Source: Verrucomicrobiaceae bacterium UBA1938 (GTDB taxonomy: Bacteria; Verrucomicrobiota; Verrucomicrobiia; Verrucomicrobiales; Verrucomicrobiaceae). From it: DNA of 64,000 bases. The first letter of the stretch is position 1. The number at the start of each line of letters is the position of its first letter. The notes under the pieces are model-generated. The model had not been told where the DNA came from. It did not search any database and saw only the letters and a list, made by a program, of their open reading frames with translations. The DNA is taken from contig DDFC01000012.1 of NCBI GenBank assembly GCA_002336895.1, positions 36,111-100,110 on the forward strand, given 5' to 3'. Positions 33,110 through 43,600 of this stretch are shown here, piece by piece. The position numbers and the translations under genes are program-made.

Positions 33110-34846
33110 ATGAACCACCTGAGCCTGCTGACCGCCGCCTTGTTCATTCCACTCTGCCAGCTTCATGCGCTGGAGATTCCCCCAGGTGGGACGGATGTGC
33201 GGGGCCCGGCCTCTTTGGAAGCCTCTGCATCCGCAACAGCAGGCAAGGTGGAAGCGCCGGCTGTGGGAAAACGCATCTCCATCACGCAGCCAGATGCCTC
33301 CAGGGCCTATGCAGCGCAGTTCACAGCCCCTCTGGCTGAAGGTGCCGCAAAAAACGAACGCGTGCTGGCGATCATCAAGGCACGAGTCGTCGGCGGCAGC
33401 GAGTCCGGCGAAGTCCTTGCCAAGCTGCAGCTGCGCGCCGCACCCTACACCTCCTTTGGCAGCTCCATCGGCCTCGGGATTCACCGTGAGTGGACGGAGC
33501 AGCCGGTGGTGTTTGTTGCCGACGCTGACGTCCCGGCAGGAAAGGCTGCCGTGGTGCTGCTGTGCGGGCACAAGCAGCAGAGCATCGAGGTGGAGAGCAT
33601 CCGCGTGTTCCGCTATCCGACCACCACCGATCTGGGCGTTTTCCCGCGCCCCACACTGATCAAGCGCAGCTACCCCGGACGCGAACCAGACGCCCCCTGG
33701 CGCAAAGCAGCTCTGGAACGCATCGAGCAGCACCGCAAAGCAGACCTCTCACTGACCGTGAAGGATGTGAATGGCAGCCCCCTGACCGGCACTGCGGTGA
33801 AGCTCCGCCTGCGCCGCCATGCTTTCGGCTTCGGATCTGCCGTGGTGGCCAGGCGTTTCAGCAGCGACAGCGAAGATGACCGCCGTTATCGCGAGATCAT
33901 TGAGCGCCTCTTCAGCATCGTGGTCTTCGAAAACGACCTGAAGGACGGCAACTGGTCGCCGGACTTTGATGAGGCTCGGAAAACACGACGGAACGAAGAG
34001 CTGGACCATGCCTTTGCCTGGCTCTCTGAGCGCCACATCCCCGTGCGCGGCCATTATCTCATGCAGGTGGCCACGCCATTCAATCTGCACGACGTCAAAG
34101 ACAGCCAGATCATCCGCGAGCGCACTCTTGCCAGCGTGAAAGAACGGCTGGCCTTTGTACAGGACCGCGTCATCGAATGGGATGTGATCAATCACCCCAT
34201 CGCCTGGAATGGTGCGGACATGCTCAACAAACGTCCCGGGCTGGAGCAGCTGGACCGCGAGATATTCACTCTGGCGCGCTCAATGACACGCCTGCCTTTT
34301 TTCATCAATGAAGATCAGGTGTTCCGCCCTGGCCCGCAGCATGACGACACCCTGGCTTATATCGAGGCGCTTAATGCAGCGGGATTCACCGTGGCGGGAC
34401 TCGGCAATCAAGCCCACTTTCATGAGAGCTACCTGCCCTCTCCCGAGCATCTGCTCGCCGTGACGGATCAATTTGCCAAGGTGGTGCCTCATCAATCCAT
34501 CACTGAATATGACATCGTGACGACGGAGGACGAAGAGCTGGCGGCGGACTACACACGCGATGTGCTCATCGCTGTCTTCAGCCATCCGGCTTACACCAGC
34601 TTTTTGATCTGGGGTTTCTGGGAGGGCTCTCATTGGAAGCCGGAAGCAGCTTCATGGAACAAGGACTGGAGCATTCGCAAACGCGGCGAGGTGCTGGAGG
34701 AATGGATCGGCCGCCGATGGAGCACCGAAGTCACCCTGAAGACAGATGCCAGCGGCCATGTGAAGTGGCGCGGCTTCCCCGGCTGGTATGAGGTGCAGCC
34801 GGAAGGCCACAAAGCCATGCTGGCCAGGCCGGAGATCACGCCTTGA
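33110..34846 (+). CDS. GH10-like exported protein with altered acid/base residue
   Basis: A 578-aa protein with signal peptide. A carbohydrate-binding-like beta domain comes first (to about 170), then a GH10 xylanase-type TIM barrel from about 190. The conserved HYLMQV, EWDVIN and ITEYDIV strands are present. In GH10 the acid/base Glu follows the Asn of WDVVNE; here the position is His362 (WDVINHPI). The nucleophile Glu466 is kept. So retaining hydrolysis is doubtful, and binding or a different mechanism is possible. It lies between the SUMF1 gene and a sugar transporter. Confidence 0.75.
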   Translation: MNHLSLLTAALFIPLCQLHALEIPPGGTDVRGPASLEASASATAGKVEAPAVGKRISITQPDASRAYAAQFTAPLAEGAAKNERVLAIIKARVVGGSESGEVLAKLQLRAAPYTSFGSSIGLGIHREWTEQPVVFVADADVPAGKAAVVLLCGHKQQSIEVESIRVFRYPTTTDLGVFPRPTLIKRSYPGREPDAPWRKAALERIEQHRKADLSLTVKDVNGSPLTGTAVKLRLRRHAFGFGSAVVARRFSSDSEDDRRYREIIERLFSIVVFENDLKDGNWSPDFDEARKTRRNEELDHAFAWLSERHIPVRGHYLMQVATPFNLHDVKDSQIIRERTLASVKERLAFVQDRVIEWDVINHPIAWNGADMLNKRPGLEQLDREIFTLARSMTRLPFFINEDQVFRPGPQHDDTLAYIEALNAAGFTVAGLGNQAHFHESYLPSPEHLLAVTDQFAKVVPHQSITEYDIVTTEDEELAADYTRDVLIAVFSHPAYTSFLIWGFWEGSHWKPEAASWNKDWSIRKRGEVLEEWIGRRWSTEVTLKTDASGHVKWRGFPGWYEVQPEGHKAMLARPEITP

Positions 34847-34891
34847 TCCTCATCATTCCCTCACGCATGGGTGCTGCCATCCCACCACGCC

Positions 34892-36241
34892 ATGAAGCCT
34901 GCCCCCGCTCCACCTGCAGCACCTATTTTCTTCTGGTCCCTCGTGTCTGCACTGGCAGGCTTCTTGTTTGGCTTTGACACGGTGGTCATCTCCGGCGCGG
35001 AAAAGACCATCCAGTCTCTCTGGGGGCTGAGCGATGCGCTGCACGGCATCGCCATGGCTTCCGCTTTGTACGGCACCGTGGTTGGTTCAGTGATTGGCGG
35101 CTGGCCCACAGACCGCTGGGGACGCCGGGCGACTCTCATCTGGGTGGGAGTTCTGTATCTGATCTCGGCCGTATGGTCAGGGCTCGCGCCAGAGGTCGTG
35201 TCGCTGATCATCGCACGGTTCATCGGTGGTCTCGGAGTCGGCATCTCCACCATCGCCGCACCACTTTACATCGCCGAGATTTCACCTCCGGAGCGCCGTG
35301 GGCAGCTGGCGGGCATGTTCCAGTTCAACATCGTCTTTGGCATCGTCATCGCCTTTTTGTCAAACTACCTCCTCGGCGGCATCGGGGCGAATGCCTGGCG
35401 CTGGATGCTCGGCATCGCGGCCGTTCCTTCGCTCATCTACCTGCTGCTGTGCTTCCGCATTCCCGAAAGTCCGCGCTGGCTGCTCACGAGAAAGAATGAC
35501 CGTGAGCAGGGCATCGCCGTGCTGAGGCAGATCCAGCCGGAGGCGGAAGAAGGGCACATCCAGGCCCTGGCAGATCAGATCACCAGTGCGTCTGCCGCTG
35601 GTCGTGCAGCCTCTCAGGGCTTCTGGAGCCGCCGGCTGCGCACGCCTGTAATGCTGGCCTTCTGCGTCGCGTTTTTCAATCAGCTCTCAGGCATCAATGC
35701 CGTGCTGTATTTTGCACCCCGCATCTTCGAGCTGACCGGCCTCGGCGCCAAGGCGGCGCTGCTGCAGTCGGTGGGCATCGGCATCACCAATCTTGTGTTC
35801 ACCTTCATTGGCCTGTGGCTCATCGACCGCCTGGGGCGGCGCACGCTGCTGTATCTCGGCTCATTCGGCTACATTGCATCGCTGGGACTGTGCTCATGGG
35901 CCTTCTTCACCCAGCATTACGCCATCGTCCCCGCGTGCATCTTCACCTTTATCGCGGCTCACGCCACAGGACAGGGGGCGGTCATCTGGGTGTTCATCGC
36001 TGAGATCTTCCCGGATCAGCACCGTGCTGCTGGCCAGTCGCTGGGGAGCTTCACCCACTGGATCTGTGCCGCGCTGCTGACCACCTTCTTCCCCCGTATG
36101 GTTTCCGCCTTTCCACCGGGCTGGATCTTCGCCTTTTTCTGCGGAATGATGGTGCTGCAGCTGGTGTGGGTGTCTTTCATGGTGCCTGAAACCAAGGGCG
36201 TGCCGCTGGAGGACATTGAAAAACAGCTCGGCATCTCCTGA
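34892..36241 (+). CDS. Sugar porter of the major facilitator superfamily
   Basis: A 449-aa membrane protein with 12 predicted helices from ATG 34892 (a GTG at 34871 adds seven residues with no clear benefit). Sugar-porter signatures are all seen: DRWGRRATLIW after helix 2, RFIGGLGVGISTIAAPLYIAE, PESPRWLLTRKN at the end of helix 6, DRLGRRTLLYLG, and PETKGVPLEDIE at the C-terminus. It probably imports a monosaccharide such as xylose by proton symport. Its place next to the GH10-like and beta-helix genes fits sugar use. Confidence 0.88.
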   Translation: MKPAPAPPAAPIFFWSLVSALAGFLFGFDTVVISGAEKTIQSLWGLSDALHGIAMASALYGTVVGSVIGGWPTDRWGRRATLIWVGVLYLISAVWSGLAPEVVSLIIARFIGGLGVGISTIAAPLYIAEISPPERRGQLAGMFQFNIVFGIVIAFLSNYLLGGIGANAWRWMLGIAAVPSLIYLLLCFRIPESPRWLLTRKNDREQGIAVLRQIQPEAEEGHIQALADQITSASAAGRAASQGFWSRRLRTPVMLAFCVAFFNQLSGINAVLYFAPRIFELTGLGAKAALLQSVGIGITNLVFTFIGLWLIDRLGRRTLLYLGSFGYIASLGLCSWAFFTQHYAIVPACIFTFIAAHATGQGAVIWVFIAEIFPDQHRAAGQSLGSFTHWICAALLTTFFPRMVSAFPPGWIFAFFCGMMVLQLVWVSFMVPETKGVPLEDIEKQLGIS

Positions 36242-36265
36242 ATCCGGATGCATTGCTAGCCCTCC

Positions 36266-37600
36266 ATGTTTTTTCGTATTGTTTCCGCCTTCCTTCTCCT
36301 GGCCGGCATCGCTTCCGCTGCCGGTGAGCCTGTCACCATCTCCAGCCTCGCTGAACTGGCGCAGGCCGCCGCGCAGAGCGGACAGCAGGTGAAAGTGAAG
36401 CCTGGCACCTACCGGCTGGCAGATTTCATCTCGGCGGACTCCATTTCGGAACGTCGCAAGAAGGCCCAGTGGCAGTTCATCACCTTCAGCGGTAATGACA
36501 ACACCTTCGATCTAAGCGGCGTCATCATTGAGCTGGACACGGCCCTGCGTGAAAAGCTGCATGCCCCCATCCACACAGATGAGTTCCTCATCAGTGGAAA
36601 AAACAACACCTTCAAGGGCCTGACGATCACCAGCATCGGGAAAGGCACAGCCTTTGCCGGGGCCGTGCTCGGGGTCACGGGCCAGGGAAACACGCTGCGG
36701 GGCTGCACCATCCATGTGGAAGGTTCCAGCCCCTACGGCTACGGAGACCTTTTTGGAAAAGGCGGCCGCAAACACTGCGGTGTGCACGTCACCGGCAGCC
36801 GATCCAATTTCATCGGATGCAGAGTTTTTCAGAAGGCCTTTGGCCACGGCTTCTATCTCCAGGAGAACTGCGATGACGTGCTGTTTGAAGACTGCCACGT
36901 CGAAGGCGTGATGCGGCGCACAGATGAAATGCTGGCCGAAACTTCGGGCATGGCTTTTGAGCGCAAGTTCATGAGCGAGGTCATGAACCGCAGCGGCACC
37001 AAACGCATCCAGCCCGGCTACATGAAGGCGCTCAGCGAGGACGCCTTCCGCACCTACACCACGCACAAAGGACTGGTGTTTAAAAACTGCAGCGCCAAAA
37101 ACATGCGCGGAGGATTTGAGCTGCGCACCAAGACCGCGCCCAGGCTCGAAAACTGCAGCGCCACCGGCTGCGAGCGGGCCTTCTGGATCTCAAGTGGTGC
37201 CGTCGTCACCCAATGCAGGGGCGACGCCCAGTTTGGCCCGCTGCTCTATGTGGAGGGCGACAAGGCAAAGGTCGATGTGCAACTGCTGCCTGCTGAGGGG
37301 GACAAGGTAAACGTGCACGACATCGCCGCCATCTACGGAAGTGATAACGAGGTCACGATCACGGCCAAAGGCAGCCGTGCACATCCTCTGCCCATCCTCA
37401 TCGGATACACACCACCGGCCATGGGTGAAAACGCCACCGCCAATGGCGAACGCACTGCACGCGGCCTGATCCTTCACAATGAAACCACGATGCCCGTGGT
37501 GATCGGAGCCAGGGCAGAGAAATGCCAGGTCATTACCCAAGGTCCCGTCCTGGAAAACAAAGGCAAAGACATCTCCATTCTGCAGCAGAAAAACCAATAA
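36266..37600 (+). CDS. Secreted right-handed beta-helix protein
   Basis: A 444-aa protein with signal peptide (IVSAFLLLAGIASAA). Repeated short strands such as NNTFKGLTIT, GNTLRGCTIH, RSNFIGCRVF and GLVFKNCSAKN, each with an Asn/Cys ladder position, form a parallel beta-helix of the pectate-lyase/polysaccharide-lyase class. No catalytic residues can be assigned. It follows the transporter by 24 bases and is probably cotranscribed. Confidence 0.78.
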   Translation: MFFRIVSAFLLLAGIASAAGEPVTISSLAELAQAAAQSGQQVKVKPGTYRLADFISADSISERRKKAQWQFITFSGNDNTFDLSGVIIELDTALREKLHAPIHTDEFLISGKNNTFKGLTITSIGKGTAFAGAVLGVTGQGNTLRGCTIHVEGSSPYGYGDLFGKGGRKHCGVHVTGSRSNFIGCRVFQKAFGHGFYLQENCDDVLFEDCHVEGVMRRTDEMLAETSGMAFERKFMSEVMNRSGTKRIQPGYMKALSEDAFRTYTTHKGLVFKNCSAKNMRGGFELRTKTAPRLENCSATGCERAFWISSGAVVTQCRGDAQFGPLLYVEGDKAKVDVQLLPAEGDKVNVHDIAAIYGSDNEVTITAKGSRAHPLPILIGYTPPAMGENATANGERTARGLILHNETTMPVVIGARAEKCQVITQGPVLENKGKDISILQQKNQ

Positions 37601-37660
37601 CCATGGCCGGCGGATGCTGGTCATGCACTGGTTCTCGAAAAGACTGACATTTTGATCCGG

Positions 37661-37676
37661 TGGAGCATCGGCTCCA
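37661..37676. other. Small hairpin in the beta-helix/dioxygenase gap
   Basis: TGGAGC and GCTCCA pair around an ATCG tetraloop, 60 bases after the beta-helix gene. There is no T-run, so a terminator role is weak. The rest of the 191-base gap shows an A/T-rich stretch before the dioxygenase start. Confidence 0.25.
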
Positions 37677-37791
37677 GTGAGGCGCATTTCGTCATGCACC
37701 AGGCATGCCCTTTTCCGCTCAAATAAAAAATCATTAGGGGACGCTGCAACCAATGTGTCCTGCGGTGGTTGGATAATTCACATCCCCCGCC

Positions 37792-38556
37792 ATGAAAACT
37801 TCCCCTGCCCCCTTCCACATTCCACTCAGCCGCCGCAGACTGCTGCACAGCCTCCTGCTGACCACAGGCGGCGTCATCACTGGCAGCGTGTACGCCGAGG
37901 CTCTCACCCTGACGCCACGCGCCACCGAAGGGCCCTACTATCCCGACCACCTGCCGTTGGATCAGGACAACGACCTCACGATGATCCTCGGCGGCAAGGC
38001 TCCTGCGAGCGGAATCATCACCGAATTCGGTGGTCGTCTGCTGAATGTGGACGGCAGGCCGATCCGGGATGCAGCGGTCGAACTCTGGCAGGCGGACAAC
38101 AACGGCTGCTACATTCACAGCCGTGGTGCTCAGCAGGGCAAAGAACGAGACCCCGGCTTTCAGGGCTATGGCAAAGTGGAGACAAACGCGAAAGGTGAGT
38201 ATCGTTTCCGCACGATCCTGCCCGGTCTGTACACAGGCCGCACTCTGCACTATCACATCCGTGTGAAGCAGAACGACAAAAGCATGCTCACCACGCAACT
38301 GTTCATCGCCGGTGTGCCGCAGAATGACCGCGATGGCATCCTGCGCAGCATGGGCACTGCGGAGCAGAGACTCTCCGTCATTCGTGAATTCACTCCAAAA
38401 AGCCCAGGCAGCAAGGAGCTGGCGGCTGCATGGGACATCGTCATCGGCCATACGCCGGAAGATCCAGAACAGAGCGGTCGCGGCCCGGGCGGTCCGCCGC
38501 GCCGTCGTGACGGCGACCAGGACATCAAGGACGCGCTCTTCGGCCCCTCATTTTAG
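37792..38556 (+). CDS. Tat-exported intradiol ring-cleavage dioxygenase
   Basis: A 254-aa Fe(III) dioxygenase of the protocatechuate 3,4-/catechol 1,2-dioxygenase family, cleaving between the two hydroxyls of a catechol. A twin-Arg signal (SRRRLLHSLLLTTGG) predicts export. The domain has ATEGPYY and VELWQADNNGCY, and PGLYTGRTLHYHIRV. Iron ligands are likely Tyr107, Tyr147, His153 and His155. The C-terminal tail is rich in Gly, Pro and Arg. An exported enzyme could act on lignin- or humus-derived catechols. The stop overlaps the convergent sirtuin stop. Confidence 0.85.
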   Translation: MKTSPAPFHIPLSRRRLLHSLLLTTGGVITGSVYAEALTLTPRATEGPYYPDHLPLDQDNDLTMILGGKAPASGIITEFGGRLLNVDGRPIRDAAVELWQADNNGCYIHSRGAQQGKERDPGFQGYGKVETNAKGEYRFRTILPGLYTGRTLHYHIRVKQNDKSMLTTQLFIAGVPQNDRDGILRSMGTAEQRLSVIREFTPKSPGSKELAAAWDIVIGHTPEDPEQSGRGPGGPPRRRDGDQDIKDALFGPSF

Positions 38557-39279
38557 CCAGGCCTGCCTATGTGTGTCGGACAAAAGCTGTTCCACAAACT
38601 TGGGCAGCTCCACGGCCACAGGGCCGATGACGCGCTCGCGGAACTGGCGTGAGATTTCAGTGCTCTCGATGTTAAACTCCACGAGCCGACATGCGGGATT
38701 CCGTGCAGCCTCGCGCGCAAAGCCAGCCGCCGGATACACCACACCTGAGGTGCCGATGCAGAGAAAGATGTCGGCGCTCTTCAGGGCGTTCATGATCGTC
38801 TCCATCTCAAAGGGAAACTCGCCAAACCAGACGATGTGCGGCCGCATGCCGCCGATCTCGCCGCAGGCCGGGCAGCGCGTGCCGGATGCCAGATCTTTGT
38901 TCCATGCCATCACCGCGCCGCAGCATTCGCAGCGTGCCTTGCGCAGCTCGCCATGCATGTGGATGAGCTTCTCGCTGCCAGCACGTTCGTGCAGATCATC
39001 CACATTTTGCGTGACCAGCAGAAACTTGCCGCGCCACTCACGCTCCAGTCGTGCCAGAGCATGATGTCCCGCATTGGGCTCCACCGTGTTCAGCGCCGCA
39101 CGACGCAGATTGTAAAACCGGTGCACCAGTTCCGGATCACGTGCAAAGCCTTCCGGCGACGCCACCATTTCAATGTGGTGCCCCTCCCAGAGCCCGTCTG
39201 CGCCACGAAAGGTGGGCACGCCAGACTCGGCTGACATTCCCGCTCCGGTGAGCACGACGATGCTGGGTTCTGTGCTCAT
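38548..39279 (-). CDS. cobB: NAD-dependent protein deacylase (class III sirtuin, CobB-like)
   Basis: A 243-aa sirtuin from ATG 39279, which overlaps the methyltransferase stop as ATGA. The NAD site has TGAGMSAESGVPTFRG (11-26) and QNVDDLH (91-97); the catalytic His is at 109 in HMHG. A four-Cys zinc site is seen (CECC and CPAC). Tyr56 and Arg59 in FYNLRR are the known marker of desuccinylase/demalonylase activity (SIRT5/CobB class), so it may remove acyl groups other than acetyl. Confidence 0.92.
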   Translation of the reverse strand: MSTEPSIVVLTGAGMSAESGVPTFRGADGLWEGHHIEMVASPEGFARDPELVHRFYNLRRAALNTVEPNAGHHALARLEREWRGKFLLVTQNVDDLHERAGSEKLIHMHGELRKARCECCGAVMAWNKDLASGTRCPACGEIGGMRPHIVWFGEFPFEMETIMNALKSADIFLCIGTSGVVYPAAGFAREAARNPACRLVEFNIESTEISRQFRERVIGPVAVELPKFVEQLLSDTHRQAWLK

Positions 39280-39899
39280 TTCTTGGGCTGCCTCTGCCGG
39301 ACACATTCAAACAGACACACCCCCGTGGCCACGGAGACATTGAGACACTCCACCTTGCCAGCCATGGGAATTTTCACGAGGAAATCACAATGCTCCCCCG
39401 TGAGACGGCGCATGCCGGGCCCCTCGGCCCCCATGACAATGCCGATGCCTCCTTTGAGATCGAGATCGTAAAGGCTTTTGGTGGCCTCGTCCGCCGTACC
39501 CACCAGCCAGATGCCCAGCTCCTTGAGCTTGTCCATCGTCCGCACGAGGTTGGTCACCCGCACGAGCGGGATGTTCTCCGCACCACCGCAGGCCACACGC
39601 ACCACGGTTTCCGTGATGGGCGCGGTCTTGTCTTTCGGCATGATGACCATGCAGACTCCGGCCGCGTCAGCAGTGCGCAGGCAGGCGCCCAGATTGTGCG
39701 GATCCTGCACACAGTCGAGGATCAGCACGAGCGGGTTGGGCTTGTCCTCCAGCAGCGCACCAATGTCCCCCTCATCATAGATGTGGACCTGGTGGTCGGA
39801 GCGGGCGTGGCGGTTCTGCCGGGCGGTGGGCTGGTCTGGACGGTTCGGGCGCATGGGTGTTGTGTCCCCGGACAGTGCGCCACGAATGCCGTTTGGCAA
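39276..39899 (-). CDS. TrmH/SpoU-family 2'-O-methyltransferase, RlmB-like, lacking the N-domain
   Basis: A 207-aa SPOUT methyltransferase. The three knot motifs are present: LDCVQDPHNLGACLRTADAAG-type motif 1, IVMGAEGPGMRRL and IPMAGKVECLNVSVATG. RlmB (Gm2251 of 23S rRNA) and TrmH are the nearest families. RlmB has an N-terminal L30e-like RNA-binding domain of about 80 residues; here only a short Arg/Pro/Gln-rich stretch precedes the core, so it is a short form. An alternative start is ATG 39854. ATGA coupling to the sirtuin gene is seen. Confidence 0.83.
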   Translation of the reverse strand: MPNGIRGALSGDTTPMRPNRPDQPTARQNRHARSDHQVHIYDEGDIGALLEDKPNPLVLILDCVQDPHNLGACLRTADAAGVCMVIMPKDKTAPITETVVRVACGGAENIPLVRVTNLVRTMDKLKELGIWLVGTADEATKSLYDLDLKGGIGIVMGAEGPGMRRLTGEHCDFLVKIPMAGKVECLNVSVATGVCLFECVRQRQPKK

Positions 39900-39952
39900 A
39901 ATGATAGAAGCACCGGCTTGCAGTCTGTGTGAACTGCCCGGAGCAGTCTGGC

Positions 39953-40606
39953 ATGAAAATGATCCTCAAGCGCTGGTGGTCACTGATCCTGGCCCTGATT
40001 TTGGCGGGGATGGCAGGCATTTTCGCCAGCGAGAAGTGGATAGCACATGCCGCCGAGGGGCGCTGTTTTGATACCGTGGATTCCATACCGGCAGCGCCCG
40101 TGGCTGTGGTGCTGGGCGCTGCCTCGCGTCTTGCTGACGGCAGGCCCAATCTCTTCTACCTCCCACGCTTGGAGGCTGCAGCAGCTCTATTCAAAGCCGG
40201 CAAGGTAAAAGCCCTGATCGTCAGCGGCGACAACAGCACCCAGGACTACGATGAACCCACGGACATGAAGCGCGTGCTGGTCCAGATGGGAGTGCCAGCG
40301 GAGAAGATCGTGTGCGACTACGCAGGATTTCGCACCCTGGACTCCGTCGTTCGTGCCAGGGAGGTCTTTGGTCAGCAGCGGGTGATTTTTGTTTCACAGA
40401 GATTTCACAATGCGCGTGCGATTTACCTCGCACGGGCTTTTGGCATCGATGCCTGGGGCCTGGATGCGCAGAAGGTGCCGGTGGCACTCTCCATCAAAAC
40501 CCACCTGCGGGAAAAGCTGGCCTGCCTCAAAGCAGTGCTGGATGTGAACGTGCTGCACACGCGCCCAAAGTTTATCGGAGAGAAGGTGGAAGTGCCGCTG
40601 AACTGA
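39953..40606 (+). CDS. DUF218 / SanA-YdcF-like membrane protein
   Basis: About 217 aa. The ATG at 39953 has GGAG about nine bases upstream and is preferred over the GTG at 39929. One transmembrane helix (about 8-28) anchors a DUF218 domain: VAVVLGAASRLADGRP, ALIVSGDNS, GVPAEKIVCDYAGFRTLDSVVRA and SQRFHNARAIYLAR. This is closest to SanA of enterobacteria, implicated in envelope barrier and vancomycin sensitivity. The enzyme activity is not settled. Confidence 0.82.
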   Translation: MKMILKRWWSLILALILAGMAGIFASEKWIAHAAEGRCFDTVDSIPAAPVAVVLGAASRLADGRPNLFYLPRLEAAAALFKAGKVKALIVSGDNSTQDYDEPTDMKRVLVQMGVPAEKIVCDYAGFRTLDSVVRAREVFGQQRVIFVSQRFHNARAIYLARAFGIDAWGLDAQKVPVALSIKTHLREKLACLKAVLDVNVLHTRPKFIGEKVEVPLN

Positions 40607-40620
40607 GCTGTGCTCACAGC
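40607..40620. terminator. Short hairpin between convergent stops
   Basis: GCTGT and ACAGC pair around a 4-base loop exactly at the ends of the DUF218 gene and dnaE. It has no T-run; it may limit read-through between convergent genes. Confidence 0.25.
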
Positions 40621-43600
40621 CAGACCGTGAGCGCACGCCGCAGTTCCGGCCCCGGAGTCACACGAAAGCTCTCGTCCACTTCGAGCTTCGCCTTGTGGCC
40701 GTTTTGAGAAATTTCGATAAAGACCGGCAGCGTGCCCGGATACGCCAGCAGCACCTCCTCAATACGCTCCAGATCCGTCTCGGTGTGGAAGTTGGAGTTC
40801 AACCTGAGCAGAATCGGCTTGGGTGGAGGTGGTGGCTTTGGCGGCGCCGGCAGAGAGGGATCCGGATCGCTGGCATTGCGCGGCTTGGCTGCCTTCGGTT
40901 TCAGCGGCGAGGCCCCGTTGAGCGTGACACGGTTGCCGTCCGTCTTCTGGTCTTTGCTCACACGCACTCGCAGTGCCAGCACAGCACCATCGGCTAGCAC
41001 CTCCTTCACCTTCTCATAGTCGTCGCTCCAGCACATCATCTCGATCTGCCCGGTGAAATCTTCCACCCTGAAGGTGGCAAAGGGACGGTTGTCGCGTTTC
41101 GAATAACGCACCTCCAGCTGGCTGATGATGCCGGCGATGGTGTGCGAGCTCGCCTTCTCCTTGGTGTCGATGCCTTCGATGGAGGCAATTTTGATGAGCT
41201 TGGGCGAATCAAAATGACCGCGATAGCTGTCCAGCGGATGGCCGCTCACGTAGAAGCCTAGCAGCTCTTTTTCAAAAGCCAGGATCTCATCAGGAGTCCA
41301 CACGACGGCTGGCGTTGCGGCCTCGCTCTTCTTTGACTTCGGCTGCGCGATTTCAAAATCATCAAACAAGCCGCCCTGCCCGGATCTCCTGTCTTTCTGC
41401 AGTGAGGCTGCGGATGCCAGCACCTGCTCCAGCTTGGCAAACATCACCGAACGCGACTCGCGGGTGAAATCAAACGCCCCCGCTTTCACGAGAGCTTCCA
41501 TCAGCTTCTTGTTCACCGCGCGGTTGTCCAGCCTTGCGGCAAAATCCTCCAGGCTGGCATAGGGGCCGTTCGCTTCACGTTCGGCGATGGCAGCCTCCAT
41601 GGCTCCTTCCCCCACGTTTTTGATGGCGCTGAGCCCATAGCGGATCGCATTTGGCACCGTAGCTTCTGTTTCAAAGCGCTCGGGCGCAAACTTGAGGGAG
41701 GACTTGTTCACGTCCGGCGGCAGCACCTTGATGTCCATCTCGAAGCACTCACTCACGAAATTGGCAATCTTGTCCGGATTGCTGATTTCGTAGCTGAGCA
41801 CCGCCGCCATGAACTCCACAGGGTAGTTGGCCTTCAGGTAGGCCGTGCGGTACGTCACGATCCCATAGGCGGCGGAGTGCGATTTGTTAAAGCCGTATTG
41901 CGCGAATTTTTCGAGCAAGTCGAAGATGGAGTTCGCCAGCTTGGCCTGGATGTCATTCGTCTTGAGGCAGCCCTCCACGAAGATAAGACGCTGGCGCGCC
42001 ATCTCAGCAGCATCCTTTTTACCCATCGCGCGTCGGAGCAGGTCAGCTTGGCCGAGTGAGAAACCGGCCAGAAGGTTGGCCGCCTGCATCACCTGCTCCT
42101 GATAGACCAGAATGCCGTAGGTCTCCTTGGAGATCTTTTCCAGAAGCGGGTGCGGGTAGTCCACCTTCTCCTCGCCCTTCTTGCGCTTGATGTAGTCGGG
42201 AATGAACTGCATCGGCCCCGGACGATACAGCGCCAGAATAGCGATGATTTCCTCGATGGTGTCAGGCCCGAGCTGTTTGCAGGTGTTGACCATGCCTCCA
42301 GATTCCATCTGGAACACCGCGACTGTTTCGCCGCGTTTGATGAGATCGAAGGTGTTTTTGTCCTCCAGTGGCGCTTCGGCCACCCTGAAGCCTGCCACAC
42401 GTTTTTGAATCCAGTACTCCGCCTCGTGGATCACCGTCAGCGTCTTGAGGCCGAGGAAGTCCATCTTCAGCATCCCCAGTTCGGTCAGCGGCTTCATCGC
42501 ATACTGCGAGAGGATGGATTCTTCCTTGTCTCGTGTGAGGGCGATGAAGTTGTCCAGCCTGCGATCCCCGATGACCACACCCGCGGCGTGCACACCCGTG
42601 CCTCGCGTGAGGCCTTCCAGGAAGGTGGCGTGCCTCCAGAGCTCCTGCGCATTCGCATCGGCCTCCAGCTTGGCCGCGAGATCCGGGTTCTTTTTCACCG
42701 ACTCCTCCAGGTCGATGTTCAGCTCGTTCGGGATCATCTTTGACAGCGCATCACTGTCCCCGTAGCTCCAGCCCAGCACGCGGCCCACGTCGCGGATGAC
42801 CGACTTGGCCCCCATCGTGCCAAAGGTGATGATGTGGGACACGCTGAGGTCCCCATACTTTTCGCGCACGTACTGGATCACCTCAGGGCGGCGCGTCTGA
42901 CAGAAGTCGATATCGATATCAGGAGGGCTGACACGCTCAGGATTGAGGAATCGTTCGAACACCAGCTCAAACCGCAGCGGATCAATGTCCGTGATGCCGA
43001 GGCAGAAGGCCACGAGAGAACCTGCCGCAGAACCACGCCCCGGCCCCACCGGAATGTTGTGCTCGCGCGCCCAGTTGATGAAGTCCCAGACGATGAGGAA
43101 GTAGCTGGTGAAGTTCTTCTCCTTCAGCAGCGCCAGCTCCACCTCCATGCGGTGATGCAGCACCTCGTCATTCAGCGCGCGGGAACGGCCATACCGACGC
43201 TCCAGCCCCTCCGTGGTCAGCCGGCGCAGGTACTCATTGCGGTCCCCGCCATCAGGCATTGGATACTGCGGATAGCGGTCGATGCTCGTGGAGTCGAGAT
43301 GGATTTTGACGTCACAGCGCTCGGCGATCTCCAGTGTGGCGTCGCAGGCCTCCGGCACTTCGGCAAACAGGGCGCGCATTTCCTCGGCGGTCTTGAAATA
43401 GACCTCCGGAGAGTACGTCATGCGGTTCTGGTCATAGATGCTGGCACCGGTGCCGATGCAGATCATGATGTCGTGGGACTCATGGTCGCTGCGGTTGAGA
43501 AAGTGCACATCATTCGTGGCCACCGTCTTGAGGCCGTACTGCTTTCCCCACTCGATCATCTGCCGCGCGCTCTTGCGCTGGGCCTCCATGTTGTGGTCCT

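Noticed and set aside
37601..37791. Possible small gene in the gap before the dioxygenase
   Set aside because: Frames are short and lack start context; only a hairpin and an A/T-rich stretch are seen.
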